Part shown: positions 43,113 to 52,798 of the stretch, in pieces | How the letters are laid out: each line of letters begins with the position of its first letter | Position numbering within the stretch: the first letter of the stretch is position 1 | Made by a program: the position numbers and the translations under genes | DNA from: Roseivirga spongicola | GTDB lineage: Bacteria > Bacteroidota > Bacteroidia > Cytophagales > Cyclobacteriaceae | Direction of reading: 5' to 3' | NCBI RefSeq assembly: GCF_001592965.1 | Contig: NZ_LRPC01000028.1 | Span: 496,001-560,000, forward strand | DNA length: 64,000 nt | The notes under the pieces: model-generated | Database searches by the model: none | What the model was told of the DNA's origin: nothing | Seen by the model: the letters and a program-made list of their open reading frames with translations, nothing else

Positions 43113-44693
43113 TTAATATTTAATGATCTTTCGAGTGGTAGATTCAGACTTACTCATAACACGAATAAAGTACAAACCACTCTCCGGTAAATCTATTTGC
43201 AAAGGGTTTCTGGCTTCAAAAGGTATATACAGAAACTCTTTCTTTAAGCTCCCATTTCCGCGAATCAACTGGATTGTTAGCTGTTGCCCAAAATATTCAG
43301 AACTAAAACTCATTTGAATATGGTCGAATGTTGGGTTGGGAAAAGCTGTGTAAATTGGCTTGTTGCCACTGTAAATCCCCCTCTCGTTCTCAATAATTCT
43401 AGCAAAGCTTGGAATACCGTAACCATACAAATTATCTGGTGTGTTAGCCATGTTACCCGATAGCTTAATCATTTCTCGAAGTTCTTCTGCTGATTTACTT
43501 GGGTATGCCTGCCACACCCCAGCTGCCAACCCGGCAATTAGAGGAGAAGAAAATGAAGTACCGTTTTGTGCTGCATAATTACCGGTAGAAGTTATTAAAG
43601 AAGTCCCAGCACCTTGGGCAACAATATCTGGCTTAAAGGCATCTACCGTATTAGACCCTCTACTACTAAACCCAACCAAAACGCTATCTGCTGTAATTGC
43701 TCCTACTGCTAGTACATTTGGGCTATCAGCTGGTGCGCTGACTAAATCCCCATCATTTCCAGCACTGTTAACTAGTAAAATTCCTTTTGATGCTGCCATG
43801 TTAGCCGCTTGGGTAATCACCGCTGTTTTACCGTCTAGCTCAATGTCAGCGTAGTTCATTGATGGGTCGCTGAAACCTGTTTTATAGCCTAGCGATGTAT
43901 TAATAATATCAACACCAGCAGAATCTGCCTTTTCTACTGCAAATAGCCAATTGTACTCCTCAATTCTGTATTCCAGAGGAGCTTCTGTAACACTTAGAAT
44001 AAAACTAGCATGAGGTGCTGCTCCAGTATAATTCGCTTCACTGGCTGCAATGATGGACAAAACTCGTGTTCCATGATCTTCACCGTTTTCTACATTCACT
44101 CTATTGTTCACAAAATCGAAAGTGTACAATAGCCTATTATCAAGGAAAAGGTGGTCAAAAGCACTTAGTTGGTTTAGGTTCTGAAAACCGTCATCGAATA
44201 CAGCTATAAGCATTCCTTCTCCATAAAATCCATAACTGTGCATTAAGTCAATAGCCAGCATGCTTTGCTGAAAAGAAGCCAGATTATTTGAGCCAGGAAG
44301 CGGATCTTCATTTTTCTCAGAAGCATAGCTTAGTGGCGCATTCGGTGCTACAAGTTCAACTTTAGTAACATAAGGCAAGCTTTGAACAGCCATTGCTTCA
44401 TTCTCATCCATCTGAACTAAGCAGCCATTCATCCATTTAGTAGAAAAATAAACCTCGGCACCAATGCTTTTTAGTCCCTGTCTGTAAACCGGACTAATAG
44501 GTAAATCTTGTTCTGTAATTTCGATTTGTTGGTTTTCTCTTCGCTTCAGCGCTCGTTCAGAAAGGAAGTCTTCGGGAGATTGAACACTGTAAGGGCTACC
44601 GATCTTATCAGTAAAAAAGACCATGTACCTATCTTGTGCCCAGCTATTTAGGCCAATAAAAAAAAGGAAGACAGTGAGTAGCTTAATCCTCAT
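43113..44693 (-). CDS. Secreted S8 subtilisin-like peptidase with type IX sorting domain
   Basis: 526 aa with a signal peptide (1-19). An inhibitor-like propeptide is followed by the S8 triad: D167 in AVFDDGF, H207 in GEDHGTRVLSIIAA and Ser in NGTSFSSPLIAGLAAG, with the oxyanion Asn in VNSAGNDGD. The C-terminal ~80 residues (PIYTAFPNPTFDHI to TTRKIIKY) are a type A T9SS sorting domain. The enzyme is therefore cell-surface or released. It overlaps the upstream lipoprotein gene by 11 bases. Confidence 0.93.
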   Translation of the reverse strand: MRIKLLTVFLFFIGLNSWAQDRYMVFFTDKIGSPYSVQSPEDFLSERALKRRENQQIEITEQDLPISPVYRQGLKSIGAEVYFSTKWMNGCLVQMDENEAMAVQSLPYVTKVELVAPNAPLSYASEKNEDPLPGSNNLASFQQSMLAIDLMHSYGFYGEGMLIAVFDDGFQNLNQLSAFDHLFLDNRLLYTFDFVNNRVNVENGEDHGTRVLSIIAASEANYTGAAPHASFILSVTEAPLEYRIEEYNWLFAVEKADSAGVDIINTSLGYKTGFSDPSMNYADIELDGKTAVITQAANMAASKGILLVNSAGNDGDLVSAPADSPNVLAVGAITADSVLVGFSSRGSNTVDAFKPDIVAQGAGTSLITSTGNYAAQNGTSFSSPLIAGLAAGVWQAYPSKSAEELREMIKLSGNMANTPDNLYGYGIPSFARIIENERGIYSGNKPIYTAFPNPTFDHIQMSFSSEYFGQQLTIQLIRGNGSLKKEFLYIPFEARNPLQIDLPESGLYFIRVMSKSESTTRKIIKY

Positions 44694-45396
44694 CTAAAAA
44701 GCCATGAGCAATCAATTCTTCTCGGTAGTATCTACCAGATTGTACTATCTGAGAACCCAACTGACAATCGCGAGTACAGTATTTAACTGAATCATACAGC
44801 TTATATATCATACCAATGCTATCGCGATAAACCTCTTTGCTGATGAACCGATCCACAATACCGTCATCAAAGTTACTAAATTCTACCTCGGCTGTTTTAA
44901 GAAATGTATTTAGCCCTACTGTAAAATTGCTATTGAAATTGACAACACGGCTTACCACAGGCTGCCTACTGTTGAGCAAATTACTATCCCATCTGTTGCC
45001 AGTATCTAAAGGGAAAGTCATTTTGACTATTGGAACATTGTTTTCAACCGAAATGCCTTTGTTGCCCTCAATTCTGGCAGTCCAAACCGAGTCTAATTCC
45101 CATCTTTCTGTAGCGTCTTCCCTTCTAAATCTGTTCACCAAGTGAGAGGTCTCTCCACCGCTAGCAAAGCCTTCCCCTACTTCTACTCTGATCTGATATT
45201 CTGAAGTATCGCTAAAACCAACTCCCGAATAGCGAATCTCATAGACGTTGTATTCTCTGTATTTGCCAGGCTCTAAAAAGAAATAACTTTTACCCCGGTT
45301 AGGGTCAATCGGTTGCTCTGGCTCTTCGTCATCGCCACCACAGGCCACCACAAGAGCAATAAGTAAAGAAAGAAGAATCCAGCTTTTCAGCTTCAT
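44683..45396 (-). CDS. Lipoprotein of unknown function
   Basis: About 237 aa from the ATG at 45396. The lipobox LVVACGG sits after a hydrophobic segment, followed by an acidic stretch DDEEPEQP, as in exported lipoproteins of Bacteroidota. An ATG 39 bases earlier would give a long basic leader. The rest is beta-rich with three late cysteines in the KYCTRDC region; no domain recognised. It overlaps the subtilase gene by 11 bases and may be its surface partner. Confidence 0.8.
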   Translation of the reverse strand: MKLKSWILLSLLIALVVACGGDDEEPEQPIDPNRGKSYFFLEPGKYREYNVYEIRYSGVGFSDTSEYQIRVEVGEGFASGGETSHLVNRFRREDATERWELDSVWTARIEGNKGISVENNVPIVKMTFPLDTGNRWDSNLLNSRQPVVSRVVNFNSNFTVGLNTFLKTAEVEFSNFDDGIVDRFISKEVYRDSIGMIYKLYDSVKYCTRDCQLGSQIVQSGRYYREELIAHGFLDED

Positions 45397-45531
45397 ATTG
45401 CGAATTAATACCTTATTGAAACGTTTAGCAAGCATTGCTTAGTGTTTGATGGTAGCAAAGCTTGTTCACACCAATTAATACAGTCTAATATAATTTTACC
45501 CTAGTACTTAATAAGCATTTGTGTGTGGTAT

Positions 45532-45564
45532 TTTGGGTTAGTTTTTCGGAATGAATTAGCTTTG
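45532..45564 (+). promoter_or_regulatory. Bacteroidota-type promoter of the TrpF-like gene
   Basis: TTTG at 45532-45535 and TAGCTTTG at 45557-45564, separated by 21 bases, fit the TTTG and TAnnTTTG pair used by the primary sigma factor of this phylum. The start codon lies 23 bases downstream. Confidence 0.5.
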
Positions 45565-45587
45565 CCCACGCTTTAAAAATCAGCGAT

Positions 45588-46190
45588 ATGGCCTTAAAAA
45601 CCTTTGTGAAAATTAGTGGAGTAAATAACCTAAGTGATGCCCGATACTGTGCAGGTATGGGAGTAAATCAATTAGGATTTAATATTGAAGACAAGCACCC
45701 TAATTATACTGATCCACAATCGTTTAAAGAATTATCAGATTGGGTTTCTGGTGTTGATTTTGTTGGAGAATTTGATTCTCTAAGTGCACAAGGCAAAGTG
45801 GCAGAAGTTATTTCGCAGTATGATTTATACGCTATTCAAGTATCGGAAAGCAGTATGATCGATGAAGCATGTGAAACTGGCAAGGAGGTCATTTATTCTG
45901 CTTCATCATTAGCAGATGCTAGTAGCATAGCGAGTCAGTTTGGTGATAAAATAGCTTATATCTTATTAGAAGATGAACAAGCGGAACCGTCTAGCCTAGA
46001 AGCACTAGCTAGTGAAACCGAACTAGTAATTGCTAGTGGATTTAGTACAGATAACCTTGAAGATGTTCTTGGGGCTATTCAACCTAAAGGAATTGCTCTT
46101 AAAGGTGGTGACGAGATTCGCCCTGGCTATAAGGACTTTGATCAGATGGCTGATATTCTTGAGGCACTAGATGCCGATGAGTGGGTCTAG
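45588..46190 (+). CDS. TrpF-like TIM-barrel protein with substituted catalytic cysteine
   Basis: 200 aa. The N-terminus KISGVNNLSDARYCAGMGVNQLGF follows the phosphoribosylanthranilate isomerase pattern KICGxTxxxDA...GAxxxGF. The C-terminal GIALKGGDEIRPGYKDFDQM matches its phosphate-binding end. The catalytic Cys of KICG is Ser here, and the general-acid Asp region is not clear. The gene stands alone, away from any other tryptophan gene. It may have lost or changed its isomerase activity. A true but divergent TrpF is the alternative. Confidence 0.65.
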   Translation: MALKTFVKISGVNNLSDARYCAGMGVNQLGFNIEDKHPNYTDPQSFKELSDWVSGVDFVGEFDSLSAQGKVAEVISQYDLYAIQVSESSMIDEACETGKEVIYSASSLADASSIASQFGDKIAYILLEDEQAEPSSLEALASETELVIASGFSTDNLEDVLGAIQPKGIALKGGDEIRPGYKDFDQMADILEALDADEWV

Positions 46191-46267
46191 CTTGCTAATT
46201 ATAGTCAAAAATTCCTCAGAAAGAATTTCCTGCAAAGCACACGAGATATTTTCATAGATTAGAAGCT

Positions 46268-46765
46268 ATGAAAAAAATCTTGGTTCTGTGTTTCCTATTG
46301 GGTTTGGCAATAAGTCCAGCTTTTGCTCAAACCGATTTAACCACTTTTATCTTGGTTCGCCATGCGGAGAAGTCTAATGACGACCCTCGAGATCCTTCTC
46401 TTTCCGCTGAGGGTGAAGCAAGAGCCCAGAAATTGGCCGAAGTACTAGCAGAACAAGACATAGCGGCCATTTACTCAACTCCTTTCAAAAGAACCAGAAC
46501 TACAGCTGAGCCATTAGCTCAGGCAAAAGGACTCACTGTTAATGTTTATGATTTCAGAAGCCAGACCTATCTTCAAGATATGCTGAAAAAGCATAAAGGA
46601 AGCACCATTCTGATCTCTGGACATTCCAATACCACGCCTATGGTTGCTAACATTTTGCTTGGTTCAGAAAAATTCAAACAACTAGATGAAAAAGAGTACG
46701 GAATGATATTCATTGTTACTGTATCTGAAATTGGCAAAGGCACAGTAACTGTATTGAAATACTAG
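46268..46765 (+). CDS. Secreted histidine-phosphatase family protein
   Basis: 165 aa with a signal peptide (1-20). The catalytic RHA motif is in LVRHAEKSN, the SxxxR/T helix in IYSTPFKRTRTTAEPL, and the second His in ISGHSNTTPMV. This is the branch-2-free, small phosphoglycerate-mutase-like fold. It would hydrolyse a phosphomonoester in the periplasm; the substrate is unknown. It converges with the next gene, two bases away. Confidence 0.9.
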   Translation: MKKILVLCFLLGLAISPAFAQTDLTTFILVRHAEKSNDDPRDPSLSAEGEARAQKLAEVLAEQDIAAIYSTPFKRTRTTAEPLAQAKGLTVNVYDFRSQTYLQDMLKKHKGSTILISGHSNTTPMVANILLGSEKFKQLDEKEYGMIFIVTVSEIGKGTVTVLKY

Positions 46766-46766
46766 G

Positions 46767-48602
46767 TTATAATTTACAGTGCTCTGTAAGCGCTTCTTTG
46801 GCTTCTTCACTACCAAGCTCTTCAGCTTTTTTGAAGTCTTTGCAAGCATCAAACTTGTTGCTAATATTGATTTTAGCTAAACCTCTACGGAAGTATATAT
46901 TAGGGTCTTGTTCTAGGTTTAAGGAAGTTGTAAAATCTTCTATTGCTCCTGTGTAATCACCAGCCTCTTCTTTCATATACGCTCGATAATCATAGTAAAG
47001 AGCATTCTGAGGGTTAAGTTCTATCGCTTTCTCAATGTCCCGCCTTGCAGCATTTGTCATGGCCAAGCTCCAATAAGCATCAGATCGAGCGTAATATACA
47101 TTGTCAGAAGTAGAATCCCTTTTAACGAGTAAATCATAGATTTGAATACTAGACTGATAGTCTTCCATTCCTTCATAGCCTTGTGCGAGATTGTAAAAAT
47201 ATTGACTATTTGTACTGTCTCTATTTATTGCTGCCTTAAATGAATTAGCTGCCTTCTCGAACTCATTTAGATTGTAAAACGTAACTCCCTTATAGTTATA
47301 ATATTCAGCTAAGTCTACACCAAGTTCTCCAGCTTTATTATAATCCTCAATAGCGCCTTCATATTCTTGCATCTGAGCCTTAGCTACTGCTCTGTAGTAG
47401 TAAGCATTGGCCAAGGTGGAATCGCTTTTTATAGAAATGGTGGTATAAGCTTCTGCAGATTCAAAGTCTTGTAACCTGATCATTAGAAGCCCCATATTCA
47501 TATTATACATGCGATTAGTCGAATCAGCATCTAGTGCTTTTAGATAGTCGTTTTTTGCTCCTTCATTATCGCCTAAGTAATACTTTGCCAAACCTAGGTT
47601 ATTGTAAACAGTAGGCAATAATGTAGAGTCAGCAAATTCCTTTGCTCTATCTAAGTCGGAAATGGCGCCATATAAATCGTTATTATACATTTTAGCAAGT
47701 CCTCTACGATTTAACACAGAACTTTCGTTAGGGTTAATCTTCAAGGCCTTAGAGTAACTCTCAACTGCGTTGGTAAAATCACCATTTTCAGCAAAGCTTA
47801 TTCCTTCCTCGTAATATTTTTGTAGAGGAGACTTCTCCGATTTAGGTCTTATAGTTTCAATGTAGCCACTGTAAGCAGATTTAGCTTCTTCAGACATCTC
47901 AAATAATTCATCATCGACTGCTGGATTGATTTCATATTGATCGACTACCATAATAACATTACCATCCGCCTGACCAAAAGAAAAAAACCTTGTAGGAAGT
48001 AAGAATCCATCAACAACAGTGTAATTCAGGTAAAATTCACGTTCTCCGTGGTAATCAGAACCAACATTGTAAAAATTCTCTTTGTCAAAGTAGTATGTGA
48101 TACTATCAACTTCATCTAACTCCTTAGTCATTAACAATGCGTACAAGTCAAGACTATCAATGCTCACCTCTGAAACCTGCTGCCCTACCCAGCCTTTATC
48201 TAGGCTAGAGTCAAAAGATCCAAAACTTATAAAACCTAAGTCCGCATCAGTAGTTGTATTACTCTCTTCCAACTTTTCAAATTCATACTGAGTTGAAAAA
48301 GGATCTCTAGACCAAGCTAAAGTGTCATTCGCAATTCTAAGGAATTTAGCTCCCATAAAGCTCATTTCCATTCTCATATATGGCTCTGACATCCAGATCG
48401 AAACAGGAATGTCCGTCATTTCTCCAAGTGACATGGTAGCGGAAATCTTAAGTTTTATTTCACTAAAATTCGTTTCCAGATTTTTATACCTCTCGGTGTT
48501 GCTTTCGTATTTGTTAATCAATCTCTTGACTGAGATTTGAGCCTTCGCTGGTAGATAAAAAACAAGGAATAAGATGATAAGGAGAAAGTGTGTAGTCTTC
48601 AT
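46767..48602 (-). CDS. LolA-like domain and TPR-repeat secreted protein
   Basis: 611 aa with a signal peptide (1-21). Residues about 25-235 resemble the LolA/LppX-type half-barrel that carries lipids: long beta strands such as MRMEMSFMGAKFLRIANDT. Residues about 260-605 are at least nine TPR units with the usual G-Y-A-Y pattern (NGDFTNAVESYSKALKINPNE, then NDLYGAISDLDRAKEF). A lipid carrier with a TPR scaffold or a periplasmic adaptor is likely. It is followed by the flippase-like gene 53 bases upstream on the same strand. Confidence 0.8.
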   Translation of the reverse strand: MKTTHFLLIILFLVFYLPAKAQISVKRLINKYESNTERYKNLETNFSEIKLKISATMSLGEMTDIPVSIWMSEPYMRMEMSFMGAKFLRIANDTLAWSRDPFSTQYEFEKLEESNTTTDADLGFISFGSFDSSLDKGWVGQQVSEVSIDSLDLYALLMTKELDEVDSITYYFDKENFYNVGSDYHGEREFYLNYTVVDGFLLPTRFFSFGQADGNVIMVVDQYEINPAVDDELFEMSEEAKSAYSGYIETIRPKSEKSPLQKYYEEGISFAENGDFTNAVESYSKALKINPNESSVLNRRGLAKMYNNDLYGAISDLDRAKEFADSTLLPTVYNNLGLAKYYLGDNEGAKNDYLKALDADSTNRMYNMNMGLLMIRLQDFESAEAYTTISIKSDSTLANAYYYRAVAKAQMQEYEGAIEDYNKAGELGVDLAEYYNYKGVTFYNLNEFEKAANSFKAAINRDSTNSQYFYNLAQGYEGMEDYQSSIQIYDLLVKRDSTSDNVYYARSDAYWSLAMTNAARRDIEKAIELNPQNALYYDYRAYMKEEAGDYTGAIEDFTTSLNLEQDPNIYFRRGLAKINISNKFDACKDFKKAEELGSEEAKEALTEHCKL

Positions 48603-48655
48603 ATTTCAAAAATTATCCTAATCTAAATCTGATTACAACAATTGACTAATGAATT

Positions 48656-49528
48656 CTAACTTTTTGGCTTTTTAAGCTTCAAGAAGCTAATTCCACCTAA
48701 AGCGCTTAGCAAACTGATCAGGAAAAACAGGGTGGCTAAAGCCGTGGCATTGGTTTCATTAATCAAAAGATAGCTAGCTCCTTTTACCATTACTAACTCA
48801 CGAATACCAATACCGCCAGGTAAAGAGGCAGGTAAAGATGCAGCTACAGAAGTGACCAAAAACAAAGTGAGATAGTCAATATATCCTGTTTCTACTCCTA
48901 GTGCTTGAAGAATGAAAAAGGCACTTAATACTTGTAGCCCCTGAACACCAAGGGCCTGAAGATTAGTAATATGATTAACTGATTTGAAGGTCTTAAAAAG
49001 CAGGTTTACCAAAAGGTAATAGCAAGGATAAGCAGCTATTAAGCCAAGCCAAAGCAAGAAAGAGTAGTCTCCTAAAGCTTCTGGAGCATAACCAAAAAGA
49101 CCAAGACTAAAGGCCAAAAACCCCAAAGCCACTACCCCACTTACACGATCTAGTAAAGTGGCACTTACTAGCATTTTAATGGAGTTGCCGTACCACTTGT
49201 TCAACAGATATACTTTATAGCCATCCCCCCCAATTCCACCTGGAAGAAATTGGTTGTAAAGCATACCTAGGTAGTACAGCTTTAAATTGAAACGCTCCTT
49301 CAAATCTAGCCGTAAGGCACGAAAAAAGTAATTCAACCTGAAGGCACTAAGAATTTTAGAGGCATTAAATGCCAAGAAAGCTAAAAACAGCCAGCCTATA
49401 TGAGCTGATAAAACTGTTGACTTGAGTTCTTCAAAATCAATATCTTGAAAAACGTAGTAGATGGCCAGAACAGCAATAACCAGCTGAGCAGCTACTTTCG
49501 CCCACCGCTTAAGCTTTTTGCTCGCCAA
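48656..49528 (-). CDS. Flippase-like membrane protein (UPF0104/LPG synthetase TM family)
   Basis: 290 aa with eight membrane helices. Typical segments are LAFLAFNASKILSAFRLNYFFRAL, YNQFLPGGIGGDGYKVYLL (residues about 91-109) and ASLPASLPGGIGIRELVM. This family (MprF transmembrane part, AglD) is thought to flip lipid-linked sugars or lipids. The start is TTG and overlaps the GT2 gene by 20 bases. Together with the GT2, ArnT-like and PAP2 genes it fits polyprenyl-phosphate glycosylation. Confidence 0.87.
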   Translation of the reverse strand: MASKKLKRWAKVAAQLVIAVLAIYYVFQDIDFEELKSTVLSAHIGWLFLAFLAFNASKILSAFRLNYFFRALRLDLKERFNLKLYYLGMLYNQFLPGGIGGDGYKVYLLNKWYGNSIKMLVSATLLDRVSGVVALGFLAFSLGLFGYAPEALGDYSFLLWLGLIAAYPCYYLLVNLLFKTFKSVNHITNLQALGVQGLQVLSAFFILQALGVETGYIDYLTLFLVTSVAASLPASLPGGIGIRELVMVKGASYLLINETNATALATLFFLISLLSALGGISFLKLKKPKS

Positions 49529-50453
49529 TGAAAGTTTCTTTTAAGCGATAAACCTTCTTATTCTGAGACTCATAATAAGTTCTCATCATTAGTTCTGCGA
49601 TTATACCGACCGTCACAAACTGAATACCCGCAAGAATAAGGATACTTCCTAAGAGTAAAAGTGGACGCCCCCAAATGTCTTCTCCTGTCCAAAACTTGTA
49701 AATAACTAAATACAAGTTAATGAGGAAGCCTACAATAAAAGTGATGATTCCCCACCCTCCAAAGAGGTGCATTGGCCTTCTGAAATACTTCTGAAAGAAG
49801 ATCATCAGAATGAGGTCGGCCATTACCCTGAATGTTCTGTTGATGCCATATTTAGACTCTCCGTGCATTCTTGCGTGGTGTCTAACATCAACTTCGGTCA
49901 TTTTAGCCCCTTGAAGTTTAGCTAAAACAGGAATGAATCGGTGAAGCTCACCATACAGACCAAGGTTTTTGGCTATATCTTTTTTGTAGATTCTAAGACT
50001 ACAGCCATAGTCACTCAATCTAACATCAGTAGTATTTCGGATAATCCAGTTAGCAATTTTGCTCGGGAATTTTCTAAGCACAAAACCGTCTTGCCTGTTA
50101 GCTCTTACTCCAGCTACAACATCAAGTCCGCTTTCTTCTAATTTGGCCAACATAGTTGGAATATCTGCTGGGTCGTTCTGTAAATCACCATCCATGGTAA
50201 CAATGTACTCACCCTCTGCTGCATCAATTCCAGCTTGCATAGCTGTACTTTGTCCATGGTTTTTGTTGAAGATTAAGAGCTTAGTGCGCTCATTAGCTAC
50301 CTTCTTAACATTTTCAACCGTTTTATCAGAAGAACCATCATCTACTAGAATCAGCTCATAATCAATACCTTCCAGTGCTTCATACTCCTTTTCACAAAGG
50401 GGAATCACATTATCTTCTTCATTGTAGAGGGAAACAACTACCGATAGTTTCAT
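49509..50453 (-). CDS. Family 2 glycosyltransferase (polyprenyl-phosphate sugar synthase type)
   Basis: About 314 aa from the ATG at 50453 (six bases after a TTG). The GT-A fold is clear: VVVSLYNEEDNV, LVDDGSSD, MDGDLQNDPADI (DxD) and the catalytic DYGCSLRIY region. Two C-terminal membrane helices (about 235-290) fit the DPM1/GtrB/ArnC group, which transfers a sugar from UDP/GDP to undecaprenyl phosphate. Overlaps the flippase-like gene. It is divergent from the ArnT-like gene. Confidence 0.93.
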   Translation of the reverse strand: MKLSVVVSLYNEEDNVIPLCEKEYEALEGIDYELILVDDGSSDKTVENVKKVANERTKLLIFNKNHGQSTAMQAGIDAAEGEYIVTMDGDLQNDPADIPTMLAKLEESGLDVVAGVRANRQDGFVLRKFPSKIANWIIRNTTDVRLSDYGCSLRIYKKDIAKNLGLYGELHRFIPVLAKLQGAKMTEVDVRHHARMHGESKYGINRTFRVMADLILMIFFQKYFRRPMHLFGGWGIITFIVGFLINLYLVIYKFWTGEDIWGRPLLLLGSILILAGIQFVTVGIIAELMMRTYYESQNKKVYRLKETFIGEQKA

Positions 50454-50535
50454 CTTCAAATTCTATGTTTTGAGCAGGCCAAAATTTCGCTGTGCAAAGT
50501 AAACATGTTCTGCCCCAAATACCTAATCAATACAA

Positions 50536-50570
50536 TTGAGGCTTGCTTTATCATTTTTCGATTAGTTTTG
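50536..50570 (+). promoter_or_regulatory. Promoter-like TTG/TAnnTTTG pair directly before the ArnT-like start
   Basis: TTG at 50536-50538 and TAGTTTTG at 50563-50570 fit the phylum's -33/-7 pair with a 24-base gap, slightly long. The GTG start at 50578 lies only 7 bases downstream of the -7 element. A transcript starting there would be nearly leaderless. Confidence 0.4.
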
Positions 50571-50577
50571 TGACCAA

Positions 50578-52155
50578 GTGAAACTGAGAATCATATTCGG
50601 GGCATTAGTTGCCCTATCGATAGCTGTAATGTTTGCCAATATTGGTGGACTAGATGTTTATGCCTTAGACGAAGCAAAAAATGCTGAGGCGGCTCGCTAC
50701 ATGTATGAAAGTGGCAATTACGTAGTGCCATTCTATAACGGAGATTTACGAACCGATAAACCTCCCCTACACTATTATTTTATGGCTGCAGGGTATTCAT
50801 TATTTGGAGTGAATGCTTTTGGTGCAAGGTTCTTCTCATCGCTATTTGGCGTGCTAACCATTGTGCTCACCTTTCTTTTTGTGCTGAAGCATTTTAATAC
50901 TCGTGCAGCCATTCTTTCTAGTTTGGTGCTCATTGCATCCCTGCATTTTAACTTGCAGTTTCACATGTCTGTACCAGACCCATACTTGATACTCTTTATC
51001 ACTTGGGCATACTTCTCCTTCTACGATGCTTATAAAACTGGTAACAGATGGCAACTTTTCTCCTTTTACTTTGCCATTGGCTGTGGACTTTTAACCAAGG
51101 GCCCGATTGCTGTGGCACTACCAGGTCTTACTGCTGTTATATTTTTATTACTGAACAGAGATTTTAAATGGAAGACTATATGGCGCATGCAGCCCTTTGG
51201 TGGATTGTTACTATCACTGATGGTGGCTTTGCCTTGGTACTATGAGGTGCATAAGCAAACCAACGGTGCATGGACCGAAGACTTTTTCTTTAAGCACAAC
51301 TTCTCCCGCTATTCAGAGGCTATGGAAGGTCACGAGGGTATATTCATTATCACCTTTGCCTTTGTATTTGTCTTAGGGATGCTCACCTTCTTACCATTTG
51401 TTTTTCAGAGCATTAAATATGCTATCCTCAATAGAAAGAACGAACCTCTTCTCTATTCATTAATAGCAGCCCTTGTAGTAGTCATTTTCTTCGCTTCTTC
51501 AAGTACTAAATTGCCTAATTATACGGTTCCTTCATACCCAGTATTAGCTGTTGTTCTCGGGTTTTATTTGTCTCAGATTGACACACAATGGTTCACTAAT
51601 AAATGGAACAAATTAGGCTTAGGCCTTTATTCGGTACTTCTGGTGGGATTTCCTGCTGGAATCTATTTCGGCCTTAAAGGCGATCCATCATTAAGCCACC
51701 TCTCTTGGTTAGGTGTATATTTCATCATTCTTACAGGAGTAGGAATCTATAATTTCTACACAATGTTCAGGTCGAAAAATATAGCGGCATTGCTTAGGTG
51801 GAATGTAGCCGGATGGATGGCAACTATACTCTTGTTTTTCTATCTGATCTTTCCTCAAGTAGATGCTGAAAACCCAGTTAGAAAACTAGTCCCTCAGATG
51901 GAAACTAGTAAAGCAATGATTGCCTATGCACGCCTTAACCCTGCATTTGTTTTTGCACTAGAAAGAGAAATTCCTCGCTTTTCAACCTTACAGGAAATTG
52001 AAGAAGCCATGACACAGGCTCCTTCCGGTTATGTGATCTCTAGAACTGACTACCGTGAAGAGTTGGAGCAAATTGATGGCCTAGAATACCATTCCGAAGC
52101 CAAAGATTTATTTGAAAACCCAACCACGCTGGTTATGAAATGGGGAAAGCACTAG
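50578..52155 (+). CDS. ArnT-like GT39/PMT glycosyltransferase
   Basis: 525 aa with about eleven membrane helices. The first periplasmic loop has DVYALDEAKNAEAARYMYESGNYVVPFYNGDLRTDKPPLHYYF, with the catalytic Asp-Glu pair and the KPPLHY signature of the ArnT/GT39 family. These enzymes transfer a sugar from polyprenyl phosphate to lipid A or another envelope acceptor. The start is GTG. Beside the GT2 gene it makes a complete donor/transfer pair. The C-terminal domain (410-525) is soluble. Confidence 0.92.
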   Translation: MKLRIIFGALVALSIAVMFANIGGLDVYALDEAKNAEAARYMYESGNYVVPFYNGDLRTDKPPLHYYFMAAGYSLFGVNAFGARFFSSLFGVLTIVLTFLFVLKHFNTRAAILSSLVLIASLHFNLQFHMSVPDPYLILFITWAYFSFYDAYKTGNRWQLFSFYFAIGCGLLTKGPIAVALPGLTAVIFLLLNRDFKWKTIWRMQPFGGLLLSLMVALPWYYEVHKQTNGAWTEDFFFKHNFSRYSEAMEGHEGIFIITFAFVFVLGMLTFLPFVFQSIKYAILNRKNEPLLYSLIAALVVVIFFASSSTKLPNYTVPSYPVLAVVLGFYLSQIDTQWFTNKWNKLGLGLYSVLLVGFPAGIYFGLKGDPSLSHLSWLGVYFIILTGVGIYNFYTMFRSKNIAALLRWNVAGWMATILLFFYLIFPQVDAENPVRKLVPQMETSKAMIAYARLNPAFVFALEREIPRFSTLQEIEEAMTQAPSGYVISRTDYREELEQIDGLEYHSEAKDLFENPTTLVMKWGKH

Positions 52156-52156
52156 G

Positions 52157-52798
52157 TTACTTCCTTAATAATCCCTTTTGAAGTTTCGGATACTCACTCT
52201 TTGGTGCCATAATCATGTAGGCTAGAACCACTGAAAGAATTCCAAACAGACTACCAAAATATACGTCTCTAGCAAAGTGCTGAAGAATATACATTCGGCT
52301 TACACCTACCAAAACGGCACTAAAGAAGAATACAACTCTCCATGTGGTAGAACGAATTACAAGCATTAAGAAAAATGCCAAAGTAAACGCAGAGGCAGTG
52401 TGCCCTGAAGGAAAAGCATCGAAGCTTCTTACTGTAACTCCATCTACAAAGTTCAATGTATCTAATTGATCTTCGAAATAAAGCTTGGGCCTTGGCTCTC
52501 CAGCATACAACCATTGTTTGAAGATATGTACAAAGATGGTTTGAAAGACTATGGCAATTAGCAGTGTTAAAAACTTATGATAATTCAGGAATAAGTAGCC
52601 TAGTGCCACTATAGCCAGTACAAAACCATCACCTACATGCGTCCAATACTTGAAGAAAAAATCGCTAAATACTGAGTGGTTGTCATTTAACCATAACACT
52701 ACGTCACCATGGGCAGTAAACACCATTAAAATGCCGCCTAGTACAAAGTAAATAGCCGTTAACCAATGTATTGTTGTTCCGAATAAGTCTGATTTCAT
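52157..52798 (-). CDS. PAP2-family phosphatase
   Basis: 213 aa with six membrane helices. The three phosphatase motifs are there: KQWLYAGEPRPK (first), FPSGHTAS (second, catalytic His) and SRMYILQHFARDVYFGSLFG (third, SR-H-D). It would dephosphorylate undecaprenyl pyrophosphate or a lipid-like phosphate at the membrane surface, which suits recycling of the carrier used by the neighbouring glycosyltransferases. It begins by overlapping the trmB gene by 4 bases. Confidence 0.92.
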   Translation of the reverse strand: MKSDLFGTTIHWLTAIYFVLGGILMVFTAHGDVVLWLNDNHSVFSDFFFKYWTHVGDGFVLAIVALGYLFLNYHKFLTLLIAIVFQTIFVHIFKQWLYAGEPRPKLYFEDQLDTLNFVDGVTVRSFDAFPSGHTASAFTLAFFLMLVIRSTTWRVVFFFSAVLVGVSRMYILQHFARDVYFGSLFGILSVVLAYMIMAPKSEYPKLQKGLLRK

